Counted from the stretch's first letter, positions 31,231-41,812 are shown. The stretch is DNA of 64,000 bases from Symbiodinium sp. CCMP2592 (GCA_905221615.1 CAJNDT010005545.1:257501-321500); one strand, 5' to 3'. Numbers and translations: made by a program. The notes: a model not told the origin generated them from the letters alone.

Positions 31231-31586
31231 AGGTCCAAACTGAAGCCCAGACCCCAAGAAGCAGCTCATTAAACCACGGAGCCATATCAACCATGCAAAC
31301 CTGTAATTGAAACCCCAAGCACCGTAAAAGCCGCGGATATTTCCCTTGACGTGACTTCACCTTGACGAACGAGCGGCTGGCCGCACCGCGATTGCAGGGC
31401 TTTGTCAGAACAGATGTTTGTGTGACAGCTTATGCCAAGGATGTCGGGCTACGGCTAGGGTTAAGGGTTGAAAGTTCAGGGACTAGGAGTTCAAGCGAGG
31501 GCCGTAAGAATTAGAATAGAAGAATATGCAAAAAAACGGGTTGTATTATCATGTAATCATAAAAACTAAAGGAACCATAAGGACGA

Positions 31587-32085
<499 letters not shown>

Positions 32086-32479
32086 TTATGATTTAATACG
32101 AACGCGTAGCTTGCGGAGGAACACTTCCGCATATCGACGGTTTCATGTCCGATCTTGGAGATACACTAGGGGATTTAGATTCTTGCAGCGACAACCATGA
32201 TATGGACTATGGACGATGCAAAGAAGTCGTTTCAGTCCGAAGGCAAAGCGCATGTTCTATAATCAAACTGCTGATGATAAGCTTCGACAAGCAGTTCTTG
32301 CTTATTGATTTAATGCATTCCCGCGTCTGGCATGTAGATCCGAATTCATATGTGCATTCCGCAACTCAACTCTCCATATTCACGTAGGCCCCAATACGGT
32401 AAGGCCTTGCCCCAATCAGGGCCGGATTGAGTATTTTAGTCCGAGGCGTCGTCAAGCTCTACACTCTAAACCTTAGGAC

Positions 32480-32511
32480 CTTAGGGAGCAGCCAGCCACG
32501 ACTCGCAAATC
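32480..32511 (-). CDS. candidate micro-exon
   Basis: 32 nt from TTCGCCAG to donor AAG|GTCCTAAG; reads DLRVVAGCSL, phase 0 to 2. Preceded in frame by 32541-32583. Confidence 0.35.
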
Positions 32512-32540
32512 CTGGCGAAGATAGCAGATCCCCTACGCAC

Positions 32541-32583
32541 CCGGTCTTCCGGGCCGTCGAATTGTCTCGTGCACTCGAGGGCT
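32541..32583 (-). CDS. candidate micro-exon
   Basis: 43 nt from GCCATAG to donor GACCGG|GTGCGTAG; reads ALECTRQFDGPEDR, phase 2 to 0, so it joins in frame to 32480-32511 over a 29-nt gap. That gap is very short for an intron, which lowers confidence. Confidence 0.35.
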
Positions 32584-32748
32584 CTATGGCATCTGCTTAT
32601 TTATCCCTAAGGCTCTGTAAACTCATACTTTAAAGCTTTTGGGCCATTTTGAGCCTTACCTATTACTTAAGCCTCCAGTCTTCTGATGGCGGAGAGTCAC
32701 AGCCTCATATTTCTGGAGCCCGAAGTTCACAATCTTCTAGATTCTACT

Positions 32749-32966
32749 TAATTAGAGGCCCAGGGGACTTAGTAAGTAGTAGGGTTCCTTAAAGGGCTCC
32801 TTAAAAAGGGATCTATAAGGGTTCTATAAGGGGGATTAGGGTTACTTAGAGGCCCAGGGGACTTAGTAAGTAGGTTATAAGTAGAGATATAAGTACCCTA
32901 AATGGGGTTACCCCAATTATAACCCTACTTATAACCGACTTACTAAGTCCCCTGGGCCTCTAAGTA
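32749..32966. repeat. nested palindromic element (GGCCCAGGGGACTTAGTAAG)
   Basis: ACTTAATTAGAGGCCCAGGG at the left, a second internal direct copy of GAGGCCCAGGGGACTTAGTA at about 32840, and the inverse ACTTACTAAGTCCCCTGGGC at the right. Either a nested insertion or an internally duplicated left arm, like 7667-7817 and 44206-44362. Confidence 0.8.
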
Positions 32967-33714
32967 GTCTCACGCTCCAGTCCCCGCCTCAACAGAAAAA
33001 CAACTTCAACCAAACCAGCCGGTAACCAGCCCGGAACCTGAATTTGCTGAAAGGCCAGGGTCATTTCTGCAGAGTTACAAACCCCAGAATAGGTAGAAAT
33101 ATTAGCGTTGCTTAATGATTATAATAACCAAAAATTAAAAACTATTTCTAAGTACCCCCTCAGGTAGGATTATTTTCCAGAACAGGATTGTGGGCCCTGA
33201 AGTTTGGAGCATACTAAAGAAGCCTCGGGGGCATCGTATTGCTAGATCTGCAGGCTCTTCTCTATCGTACCTCTTACAGTAGCCCCCAAGCCTACCGCGC
33301 GCCCGATAACCTCAAAGCCTGAACGGCCGGATCCCGGGAGCCTCAGCCCCGGAAAAATCTAAACCCACTCACATAAACCCTAAACCCAAAGCTCTGGGGG
33401 CTGCGATTTGGGGTCGGGATGGGACGAGTTTGCGGCTCAGGCCTCCGCTCTTAATCATTTACCGAAAGGGATTCCTGAACACCCTGCCGAACCCGACACT
33501 CCCAAAAGGAATCCTTGAAAAGAGCCCTACAGTGGCCCTTAACAAACCCCGAAACCCTAAACCGTAAATCCCAAACCCTGAACCCTAAACCCTCAATCCT
33601 AAACCCATAAACCCTCAATCCTAAACCCTGGGCCAAAAAACTTCACAAAACGAATGTAAACCTGCAGACTTCCCCTCGACGCCCTCAGGCCCTGACCTGT
33701 GCCTTTGTTAAAAA

Positions 33715-33890
33715 CCCCTGGGAGCCCCTGAAACCCCTAAACCCTAAACCCCTAAACCCCTAAAACCCTAAACCCCTAAACCCCTAAAACCCTAAACCCC
33801 TAAACCCCTAAAACCCTAAACCCCCTAAACCCTAAACTCCTAAAACCCTGAAACCCTAAACTAAACCCTAAACCCCTAAGCCCCTAAACC
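33715..33890 (-). repeat. CCCTAAA array
   Basis: Higher-order repeat of CCCCTAAACCCCTAAAACCC across about 170 bp. Confidence 0.88.
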
Positions 33891-34181
33891 GTACCCGACT
33901 ATTCAAGCCGACGGAGCCCCACTAACGCTCTGCAAAGCTGTCAGTCAGGGGCGCCTAGAGCACAGCTTTGGGCTTAGGACGGTGCTTAGCGGTTTTTCTG
34001 TATCAGGGCTGATTGTTGGTGGTTATAAGTATAAGGTCCAGGGTTGGTCCATAGGGTTTAGTTGTTACAGGCTGTTGGGGGGGGTGGCTTCATTCCATGT
34101 TGGATCTGGGCTCTCTCTGTTTAGTTGGCCTTTATTGTGAACCCAACATTACAGCTAACACTACAGCTTGCTCCACAGGCT

Positions 34182-34298
34182 CTAATCTAGGTGGGGCTTT
34201 TAAAGCCTTTGAAAAATATTAGTAAATAAGATTCAATAAGATCCTCTTAAGCCCAATAAGGGAAAGTATAAAATGTCCCAAAGCCCTACCTAGTAATT
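34182..34298. repeat. palindromic element, family J
   Basis: AATCTAGGTGGGGCTTTTAA at the left, AAAGCCCTACCTAGTAATT at the right. Near-identical copy at 37768-37864. Confidence 0.8.
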
Positions 34299-34366
34299 CT
34301 CCGCATGGATGGAGGGTGTCAGGATCGGGGTTCCTGCTGCCTAGAACTTTGTTTTACAGGCCCTAC

Positions 34367-34482
34367 AGTAGAAGCCCAAAAGTTGGAAACCCCATAGCCT
34401 CAATCCTTAAGAGTAATGTATAAGGAATCCCAGCCCTATTTGGCCTTAATCCGGTTTCCAACTTTACGGGGTCTACTGTATC
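34367..34482. repeat. palindromic element (CTACAGTAGAAGCCC ends)
   Basis: CCCTACAGTAGAAGCCCAAA...GTTGGAAACCCC at the left, GGTTTCCAACTTTACGGGGT...CTACTGTATCTGGGCC at the right. Confidence 0.75.
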
Positions 34483-34916
34483 TGGGCCTCAACGATTAGA
34501 ATCAGGCTTTGGGGAAAGTATTCTTTTAGTATATACGTAAGGGAACTAGGCGGGGGAAGTGTTAACCAACCATAATACGCTGGCTCTACTGTAAACCCTA
34601 AACCCTCTTGATTTCGTTTGGGTCAGACATGGAGTTGGGCGCTAGAGAGGGGGAGCTTAAAGCTGTTGGGACGTGCGCAGGGTTCACGGGGTTTCGGGCT
34701 TGTAACCAAGCCCTACACCCTAAAGCCCTGAACCCCTAAACCCTAAACAACCTTTAAACCAAAATCCTCAACTCCATTTTAGTACTCTGATAGATCCCTT
34801 TAAAGGAGCCAGAAACCCCCAAAACCTAAGCCTAAAGGTGAACCGTTCGAAGTTCACGGCGGATGGGTCCGGGGTTTAAGGCTTTCTGCACCCTTTGAAG
34901 TCAGGAAACCAAGACC

Positions 34917-35055
34917 CCGGGGAGGATCCAAAAAGTAGATCCCTTAATGGGGTTCCTATAAAGTACCCTTAGTAGTATATATACTATACTACTAAGGGCA
35001 CTTTATATGAACCCCGATTAAGGGATCTACTTTTGTATAGGGCCCCCCGGGAGGA
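34917..35055. repeat. palindromic element (GGAGGATC ends), copy 2
   Basis: CCGGGGAGGATCCAAAAAGT at the left, CCCCGGGAGGATCTAG region at the right, with a near-perfect inner palindrome of AAGTACCCTTAGTAGTATAT and its inverse. Paralogue of 19861-19970. Confidence 0.78.
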
Positions 35056-35143
35056 TCTAGGAAAGACCAAACCCTCCCAGCACCGGACCAGGACCCTGAA
35101 CACCTAACGTGGCAGCAATCTTAGGGGAGAAATGGATGGTCAC

Positions 35144-35320
35144 GAACGCTTGTCCGATTTGGCCACCAGCGGCCTGCCCCCGAGGAGAGTTGTTCCTGCT
35201 TGCTCACGGTTGGGCACCACTTGTGCTCCCAGCGCTGTGATCCGAGCATGCAGAGAAGATGCCGTTGAAATCGCCGGTATCAGCGCCACCACGGACACCT
35301 CTCTCTTCGTTGGACTGCTC
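35144..35320 (-). CDS. candidate exon downstream of 35360-35581, frame unresolved
   Basis: One minus frame reads REVSVVALIPAISTASSLHA, RITALGAQVVPNREQAGTTL, LGGRPLVAKSDKRS, stop. Another reads SNEERGVRGGADTGDFNGIF, SACSDHSAGSTSGAQ up to a GTGAGCAAG donor. Both follow closely on the exon at 35360-35581, with acceptors near 35315-35332. Confidence 0.38.
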
Positions 35321-35359
35321 ACATCAGGTCCTCGTCGCACCATTCGCGCTCCTGCTCAC

Positions 35360-35581
35360 GGTGCTGTCCGAGCGCAATGATGATGTGTGCAGGGCCGGGA
35401 GGTTTCCTTTGATCGTGTCCTTCTTTTGCAGCTCCTGCATGAATTTGTTGGTGACTTTGCTGACAACACTGCTGGTGCCACCTCTCTTCCCTGCGTTGTC
35501 CTTCTTCTTAGCTGCTCTCCTTTTGGCTTGTGCCGGCGGGGCAGCCGTCTTCGTCGTTGTCCCTGCCACCGAGCTCGCCGG
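35360..35581 (-). CDS. candidate exon, lysine-rich protein
   Basis: 222 nt, phase 0 to 0, one of the longest exons. Acceptor after CTTGGCTGAG, donor AGCACC|GTGAGC. Reads PASSVAGTTTKTAAPPAQAK, RRAAKKKDNAGKRGGTSSVV, SKVTNKFMQELQKKDTIKGN, LPALHTSSLRSDST. A Lys/Ala/Arg-rich segment is followed by a short helix. It could be a nuclear or nucleic-acid-binding tail by composition only. An overlapping plus frame (hydrophobic, 131 codons) is the antisense shadow. Confidence 0.58.
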
Positions 35582-35633
35582 CTCAGCCAAGACTCAGACC
35601 GAAGGAGAAAACGCCAGTGTCCATTTGGCTGTT

Positions 35634-35800
35634 TCCGAAAATGGGGGACCCTAATATAGTACCCTAAATGGTAGGATCCCTATTGGGAGGGTTGTTTCCG
35701 AAAATGGGGGACCCTAATATAGTACCCTAAATGGTAGGATCCCTATTATATGGACCCCAAAGTTAAGGTACCCCTAATTCTCAGAAACTACCATTTGAAC
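35634..35800. repeat. palindromic element, family C, left arm duplicated
   Basis: GTTTCCGAAAATGGGGGACC through GGTAGGATCCCTATT occurs twice in tandem (35634 and 35695). A single right arm (AAGGTACCCCTAATTCTCAG) ends it. Confidence 0.82.
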
Positions 35801-36126
35801 GACATCTGCACACCCAAAACCAACTCCGACTTTCTTGACGATTCAGCTGTGACAAGCGTGTTTCAGGGTAACTTATAAGAAGTTCAAAGCCAAGCTATGT
35901 ACACGCAAGGCATGCATCAACTGTTGAGTTTGATGTGCAACATGCCGCCATCAATCAATCATGCAGTGTTTGTTGTTTCTGCTGCCAAAGTGTTGACAAG
36001 CTGATTGTTAAACTGCATGTAACACGTCTGCGACTGCAACTTCAATCCTGGAAGTGTTTCACTAAAACCTAGGTGAGCAGGTGTGTGCGCACGCACACAC
36101 ACACACATATATATATATATAGATAT

Positions 36127-36499
36127 ATGATCCCGGTTCTCGGTTCACCGACCCCCCCCCCAATGGTATCCCCCCCCCCGCTCCCCAAGCCGAACTGTGC
36201 AAGCTTTTTCCACACGAGGGCTCACACGACAAGCAGACCCGCGCAGGAAACCCAAACCACACCACACCACAGGGGGGAGTGGGGCAAGTTTATTTCACAC
36301 GAGGGCTCACACGCCAAGCAGACCCACGCAGGAAACCCAAACCACGCCACACCACAGGGGGGAGTGGGGTAACCAGCCTAAGCAGACCCACTCCCGAACC
36401 ACACCACACCACACCACAGGGAGGGGGAAGCAACCCACAACCACACCACACCACAGGGGGGGAGGAGGAACCATTGGGGGGGGGGCCGGCCGAACCGGG

Positions 36500-36505
<6 letters not shown>
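36127..36505. mobile_element. TIR element with internal 85-bp tandem repeats
   Basis: Inverted ends of about 35 bp: ATGATCCCGGTTC..CCG.. followed by C-run and CAATGG at the left, CCATT, a G-run and GGCCGAACCGGGATCAT at the right, each next to an (AT)n tract (36108-36128; 36505-36535). Inside are CACACGAGGGCTCACACG units 85 bp apart (36211 and 36296) and further ACCACACCACACCACAGGG units. No transposase visible, so non-autonomous. Insertion into, or generation of, the flanking AT microsatellite is likely. Confidence 0.75.
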
Positions 36506-36537
<32 letters not shown>

Positions 36538-36970
36538 CATGAGAGCTATGAGGTCAGCTCTTACCACCAGGCCCTGAAACCCAAAGCTTCCGTGACTGAG
36601 CTCCCGCAGACCGGGCTCTAAATTCCAGGTTCCTGGCCTAGGACATCACACATCAAGATCTCATCATTCCCAACCCCACACCCTTAGTCCCTCAACGGTG
36701 TGAGCAGCTGAATCGGGGATGAAGGGTTAGAGTCCTGCTTTGAATGGCCAACTGATGGTCTATCGTAGAATGTATAACCGGCGTCACTTTACACTCTATC
36801 CCCAAACCCAAGAAAATGGTAGGCCATGACCCCTTAATTGAGGGGTATAAGTAACCCCGAAAAAAGTAGGTTTCTGGATCCCCAGGTAGCCCTTGGTACC
36901 CTAAACCCTTAACCCTAAACCCCTACAACCCTAAAACCCCAAACCCCTAAACCACTCATCACCCCCTCAC

Positions 36971-37006
36971 CCGAAGCCTGTGCACCCGGTCCTTCGGCCA
37001 GCTTGC
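36971..37006 (-). CDS. candidate micro-exon
   Basis: 36 nt, phase 0 to 0, from GGTTTGAG to a canonical GTGAGGGG donor. Reads ASWPKDRVHRLR. Short, but both ends are good. Confidence 0.42.
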
Positions 37007-37237
37007 CTCAAACCGGGCACTTAGAATGAGAATTGTCGTACTGATTGTTATTATGAAAACAATAACTATTGAAATACTTCACCGTAATTTCAACACCCAA
37101 ATAGATAAGAGTACTGTCCTTATTCTAGGGGCTCCTGAAGAAGCAGCATGAAGTTCTCTGAGGGTGACTGGATCTCGGACTCTAGGGGTAGGGGGCTGGG
37201 GTCCCAGGTCATAGGTCTATACGGCCGCGGAACTACT

Positions 37238-37325
37238 TACCTTTGGTTAGTAGGGAATGAAGGAATGGGTACTATTATACTATATATTACTATCATTCCT
37301 TCATTCCCTACTAACCAAAGGTAAG
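37238..37325. repeat. palindromic element, family B (best copy)
   Basis: CTTACCTTTGGTTAGTAGGG matched perfectly by CCCTACTAACCAAAGGTAAG; TIRs extend inward through GAATGAAGGAATG. About 88 bp. Confidence 0.92.
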
Positions 37326-37500
37326 ACTAAACAAGTTCCGAGGCTTTCGGGATTCATAAATCAGGGTCCCTTTTAATGTAGGGTCTAGAGAAGCTGATGA
37401 CACATGCCAAACACGGTAGCATGAGCAAGCCATCTATCCATGCGAGAGTGGCTTTCCTCAACGCTCTCATTCCCAGTATCCGTGCGATCGCTGGAGTGAC

Positions 37501-37600
37501 TTAGTTGCTGAGTTCATAAGCCCCAAGAAGTGTACACTTTTAGTTTTATAGTGGATAATATTATCCCAAAAAGTGCGAAGTGTATCCACTCAGCTACTGA
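37501..37600. repeat. palindromic element, family I
   Basis: TTAGTTGCTGAGTTCATAAG at the left, GTATCCACTCAGCTACTGAG at the right, with GTACACTTTTAG / AAAAGTGCGAAGTG inner arms. Copy 2 at 58103-58202. Confidence 0.8.
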
Positions 37601-37767
37601 GGTGACGAAGAATCCTGTTGCATTTGCTCCTGCTCCTGCTGCTGTGACGAATTCTTCTAACTACGACTACGACGACAGACTCGACTTCTTACGTTGACTA
37701 GGACTGCGAGGATCCTTCTGGGTAGCCTTTAGCATTTCATCCTACTGGGGTTCAAAACCTGAATCTA

Positions 37768-37864
37768 GGTGGGGCTTCTAAAGCGATTGAAAAATATTAG
37801 TAAAAAAGATCCTCTTAGGCCCAATCAGGGAAACTATAAAATGCCCCAATGCCCTACCTAGGAA
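37768..37864. repeat. palindromic element, family J
   Basis: GAATCTAGGTGGGGCTTCTA ... CCCTACCTAGGAA. Paralogue of 34182-34298 with a small internal deletion. Confidence 0.8.
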
Positions 37865-37958
37865 TGGTCATGCACGAGGCACTACAACAGTGAACGTCTT
37901 GGATCCTCAGCCGCTCCCTAAACCCGAAACCCTAAATCCCTAAATCCTAAGCCGGAAC

Positions 37959-38036
37959 ATGAAGCTTTTCCTTGGGTTCCCGGCCCAGCCGTGCGAGCGA
38001 CAGGCTAAGAATACCCGAGGTCTGCTTGGCTTTATC
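37959..38036 (-). CDS. candidate exon
   Basis: 78 nt, phase 0 to 0. Acceptor CTCGGGGTCAG, donor CTTCAT|GTTCCGG. Reads DKAKQTSGILSLSLARLGRE then PKEKLH. Basic amphipathic helix. Right flank is a TTTAGGG array (38045-38190), left flank CCCTAAA-type. Confidence 0.57.
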
Positions 38037-38044
38037 CTGACCCC

Positions 38045-38192
38045 GAGACTGCTGGGTTTAGGGGTTTAGGGTTTTAGGGTTTAGGGATTTAGGGTTTAGG
38101 GTCTGGGATTCAGGGTTTAGGTGTTTAGGGGTTTAGGGTTTAGATGCTTAGGGTTTAGGGTTTAAAGTTTTAGGTGTTTAGGGTTTAGGACT
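38045..38192 (+). repeat. TTTAGGG array
   Basis: GGGTTTAGGGGTTTAGGGTT and variants, about 150 bp, in the intron upstream (minus sense) of the exon at 37959-38036. Confidence 0.85.
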
Positions 38193-38644
38193 TTGGGACG
38201 AGATCGGGCTTCCTTGCAGGCTCAGACTTGCCGTACCCGAAACTTTTGTTAAATGTAGCTACCAGAGTTGTAAGGTCACGAACGACAGCCCATGAAGCAT
38301 CGAGCAGGTAAACAGTGTCGGGTCAAGGGCTCAAGACTCATGTTTGGGATTTCGGTGTTAGGACATGGTTTGTTGTTTGAGAAGGTTGTGATGTTTCTCG
38401 TTGTTATTGAAAATAGGTTTGGCGGCAGCAAGCAGGGTAAGAAACATACAGCTGCCTGTAGTCTACAAAATGGCGTGGGGCGAAGCTTGGCTTTGGAAGA
38501 AGATCCTGGGGTTGGTGCAAGGGATACATCTTTTCAATGAAGAAGCCCTTGCATGAACTCTCAAGTTCAGTACCTGTATATGCATATGCGCGTGCTAATA
38601 ATTATGCAGATTTATGCCCGCGCTGTATAAGCACTTACGCTGAG

Positions 38645-38750
38645 GGTCCATGTACTCATATAGTGTATAGACTGGCTTTGATGTACTCCCTATTTAGGTA
38701 CTTTGGAGCCCAAGTATTTATATGCTATATCAGTACATGGACCCTTGGGG
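38645..38750. repeat. palindromic element, family D
   Basis: GGGTCCATGTACTCATATAG matched by GCTATATCAGTACATGGACC; inner arms differ from the 39520 subfamily. Confidence 0.8.
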
Positions 38751-39238
38751 CTACATATCTATAGTGTGGTATGGTAAGAAGCCGCTGAATCGGGACCTTC
38801 TCGGGTGCGTCCGGCCCAGGCTCGAAAAACGAGTCGCAGCGCCCCGTTTAGCATTTGAGGCTTTCGGTCCACTGTGCACCTTAAGAACAACCGAACTTAA
38901 CTGAGGCATGAAAGCCTGAAGCGCCTAGCTGCTCCACTCAATGTCAGCCCAGTGCCTAATTATTGGATCCGTTGGATCCTAAGGGCGGTGACCCGGATGC
39001 GCTGCGGAGCCCGAGCCTTGTAGACGCCTACAATGGAATCGCTGTGCGAGAAAAAAGTGTCCTGCCGTCGATGGTGGCTGGCTCAGGGTTTAGGCTTCGG
39101 AGGGATCAAGCAGAAACCGTGGGGAACCGAAGGCATGTTTTGTCTAGCTGCCATCTTCTAGGGCTGGAGAAGGCATGAACGCAAGTAGCCGCAACATGTC
39201 GAAGTATCCAGCATAGATTTGACAACACATGAGTTCTG

Positions 39239-39463
39239 GTGCTCATGTTGAAACAATCCTGCATGCTGCCCCCGCCTAACGCTGTTTCGATAAACATCAG
39301 ATATGGACGGGAAGAGTCCTTGAGGGAGATGACGATGCACTGGAAGGACAACCGCTTCAGGTATGACACCAGGGAGCCAGTGTTCTTCTTGTCGAACCTC
39401 ATGCAAATGCGCTCTGCTTTCAGCCTACCTCGCGATGAAGAAATATTCACGACAGCAGATTAA
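39239..39463 (+). CDS. candidate exon, unknown protein
   Basis: Plus frame MLKQSCMLPPPNAVSINIRY, GREESLREMTMHWKDNRFRY, DTREPVFFLSNLMQMRSAFS, LPRDEEIFTTAD, stop. Convincing hydrophilic composition. A consensus-like donor (TTCAG|GTATGAC) lies inside at about 39361 and may end the exon early. Minus frames are also open (NISSSRGRLKAERICMRF), so the strand is not certain. Confidence 0.43.
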   Translation: MLMLKQSCMLPPPNAVSINIRYGREESLREMTMHWKDNRFRYDTREPVFFLSNLMQMRSAFSLPRDEEIFTTAD

Positions 39464-39519
39464 TTGACACTAGCATGACAGAAAGATCACGGCTCATCAT
39501 TCCCTGACTTTCCAAAAGG

Positions 39520-39618
39520 CTCCATGTACCCATATAGTAGCTACTTAGGCCATAAAGTACCTATATAGGAACCCCGTTGAGGCCGAAGTACCTACTATGG
39601 GTACATGGAGTCTTTGGG
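39520..39618. repeat. palindromic element, family D
   Basis: CTCCATGTACCCATATAGTA at the left, CTACTATGGGTACATGGAG at the right. Close relatives at 48673, 54830 and 61995. Confidence 0.85.
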
Positions 39619-39708
39619 TTTGCAGCTCTTGGTGTAGAGGCGCGGGGAAATGGCAGGTGCGCTCTAGGGGCCAAGGATGCAGAAGCTAGGCTTCAGTCAA
39701 GTCTATAA

Positions 39709-39895
39709 GGGCCTTCATAATTAGAATAGGGCTCCTGTAAAGGGCTCCTTTAAACGGGTCTCTAAGGGACCTAAATCAGGGTTCCATGATATAGGGTCCC
39801 TTAATAAATAGCATAGAGCTTTGGGGCCCATTATACTATAATTACAATAAGGGAACCCCCAAAACAGTATAGGTCTCTGTTTAGGCCCCTATAGT
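39709..39895. repeat. palindromic element, family E, with an internal insertion
   Basis: AAGGGCCTTCATAATTAGAA at the left, TATAATTACAATAAGGGAAC inside and AGGCCCCTATAGTA at the right. A TAAAGGGCTCCTTTAAACGG segment inside is absent from other copies. Confidence 0.7.
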
Positions 39896-40013
39896 AGATC
39901 ATTCCAAGAGCCTGATACAACAGCCACAAATGCCAGTACTGCTTGCGACAGTCACCCCGAGCCTGAAAGTTTACTGTGAGTCGGAAATGCATAAGTCTTA
40001 TTAGTTATACTCT

Positions 40014-40119
40014 AGGAGCCTAAAAACTTACCAATGGGAGTTCGGGGGTTCCTTATCATAATTATATTAGTGAAATGGGCCCCAAAACCCTATTCTAATT
40101 GTTAAGGCCCCTATATTAC
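40014..40119. repeat. palindromic element, family E, abutting an exon
   Basis: AGGAGCCTAAAAACTTACCA ... CCTATTCTAATTGTTAAGGC then CCCTATATTA. Its minus-sense left end (TAATATAGGGGCC) follows directly on the exon at 40120-40226. Confidence 0.75.
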
Positions 40120-40226
40120 GCGCCCGCCCTTTCAGGATCTGTGCTGAATTCGGGCAAGGCATTTCGACTCCAGACTCTGGCTCTACTAGTAGCTTCGCGC
40201 CGAAGGCCACATTCAGGGACATGGAC
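40120..40226 (-). CDS. candidate exon directly abutting a family-E element
   Basis: 107 nt from GTCAGTAG to donor GGGCGC|GTAATA, phase 2 to 1. Reads SMSLNVAFGAKLLVEPESGV then EMPCPNSAQILKGRA. Clearly protein-like. The donor GT is created where the exon meets the element end (TAATATAGGGG). The frame continues briefly into the element (RNIGALT), so an unspliced ending is also possible. Confidence 0.52.
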
Positions 40227-40239
40227 CTACTGACAGACT

Positions 40240-40338
40240 GCAGGGACTTTAATCCTTAGAATAAGGCTTTGGGGCCCCTTATACTATACTTATAATCAGG
40301 AAGCCCCAGAATAGTATACGTAATTATTATGGCCCTTA
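40240..40338. repeat. palindromic element, family E
   Basis: GACTTTAATCCTTAGAATAA at the left; AGTATACGTAATTATTATGG and CCCTTATA at the right. Lies just upstream (minus sense) of the exon at 40120-40226. Confidence 0.75.
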
Positions 40339-40462
40339 TATTCTGATACTGCCTCCATGTATGGTTGAGCTGTGGCATTCTTGAGTTCAGTTAAATACAT
40401 ATGAATGATGATGGCAAGGTCCCGCATGCTTCGCCTCTAAAGCAAGGGCCACATGCTTGCTT

Positions 40463-40569
40463 CCCAGAGACTCCAATATCCCTTAATTGCAATATGCCGT
40501 AAATCATATTAGGATCCCGAATATGAGCTAAGGTATATTCCTTAATTACGGGATATTGGAGTCTTTGGG
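40463..40569. repeat. palindromic element, family A
   Basis: CCCAGAGACTCCAATATCCC matched by GGGATATTGGAGTCTTTGGG. Confidence 0.85.
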
Positions 40570-40731
40570 ATCCGTTGAGCTCAAGGCGGTGCATCGACCT
40601 CATCCAGGATCATGAATGGAGGCGGGCGGAACCTGAGCCAAGGCGGACCAGCGTTCCTCATGAAGCTAACCTATATACCTGGACCCTGAGGAACCTACCT
40701 TTTTAGAGTAAAAGTCTGGAAATTAGCCGCC

Positions 40732-40985
40732 TATCGGAAAAGGCATAGGCCCCTATCGCATAGGGGTCTATCGGAAAAGGCATAGACCCCTATTCCCAGT
40801 GGCCTACCCACTAGGCCAGAGACCCCTATCGATAGGGGTTTATGGGGAATCGGATAGGTACCTATGGCCAGGGGTGTGTCACAGGTGGGATAGGGGTCTA
40901 TACATAGGGGTATATGGCTGGGGGATAGACCCCTATAAGGCGCATAGACCCCTATCGTTTTGCGAGAGGGGTCTATACACCCGCC
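40732..40985. repeat. dispersed AGGGGTCTAT(CGG) short repeats, block 1
   Basis: CATAGACCCCTAT and its inverse ATAGGGGTCTAT recur about 12 times in both orientations, often with CGGAAAAGGCATA. Spacing is irregular. The same motif forms block 2 at 41995-42275. Confidence 0.88.
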
Positions 40986-41049
40986 CCTCCCTTTATAAGG
41001 GAGCGAGTGCAGGAAGCAATGAATCAAAAACTGCACAGCGAAACTCACA

Positions 41050-41190
41050 GGAACGGCTCGTTCTGCAGTCGGTCCGTCGGTCGCTACACGAGCACGCCGG
41101 TCTGTCACTCAGTCGGTCGGTCGGTTGATCCATGCACCGAGCGCCATGCAGACAGTCGATCGGGCAGTCGGTCAGTCGGTCTGCCACTTT
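41050..41190. repeat. degenerate GGTCGGTC/CAGTCGGT tract
   Basis: Loose (GTCG)n repeats: CAGTCGGTCCGTCGGTCGCT, CAGTCGGTCGGTCGG, GCAGTCGGTCAGTCGGTC. Confidence 0.75.
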
Positions 41191-41199
41191 TTGTGATAT

Positions 41200-41585
41200 A
41201 GGAAGAGCCGGCATCGCCAAATGAGGGGTGCTTAAGATATATGGTAAACCGGAATCGCCACATGACGGGGCGTGTTTCAGGTATGTGGTGGACCGTTGTC
41301 GCCAAATGTGGGGGCATGTTTAAGAAAAATGATGAACCGGCATCCCGTGAGGGGGCGTGTTTAAAATATACGACGACCTGTTATCGCCAAACGAGGGGGC
41401 GTGTTTAAGATATATGATGAGCCGTTATCGCCACATGAAGGGGCATGGTCAAGAGATCTGATGAACCGGAATCACCAAGTAAGGAGGCGGCGTGTGTAAT
41501 TAAGATAAATGGCGAACCGGAATCGCCACATGAGGGGCCGCATTGAGGGGCCGTGTTTAATATATGATGAACCGTTATCATTAGC
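41200..41585. repeat. divergent 44-bp tandem array, about 9 units
   Basis: Each unit carries GAACCGG/GTTATCGCCA followed by AYGAGGGGGCGTGTTTAAGA and TATATGATG. Unit starts at about 41208, 41249, 41293, 41337, 41377, 41422, 41466, 41517 and 41572. Units are 70-90% alike, so the array is old. Not CRISPR-like: repeats are contiguous and divergent. Confidence 0.87.
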
Positions 41586-41646
41586 AAAACATGCGAATGT
41601 AGCGAGTGATAATGTCCATGCGCACTCACGGACAGCTGCGCAACGA

Positions 41647-41812
41647 GGTCATATGTCAAATCATTCGCAGGTTTTGTTCCGCGCTTGGACAGGGCAAAGA
41701 AGTAGGGTTTGTGGAAGAACCGTTCAAGGGTCATATGTCAAATCATTCGAAGGTTTTGTTCCGCGCTTGGACAGGGCAAAGAAGTAGGGTTTGTGGAAGA
41801 ACCGTGCAAAGG
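41647..41812. repeat. 82-bp direct tandem duplication
   Basis: GGTCATATGTCAAATCATTC through GAAGAACCGT occurs at 41647 and 41729 with only two or three differences. A short inverted piece (CAAACCCTACTTC) follows at about 41845. Confidence 0.93.
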
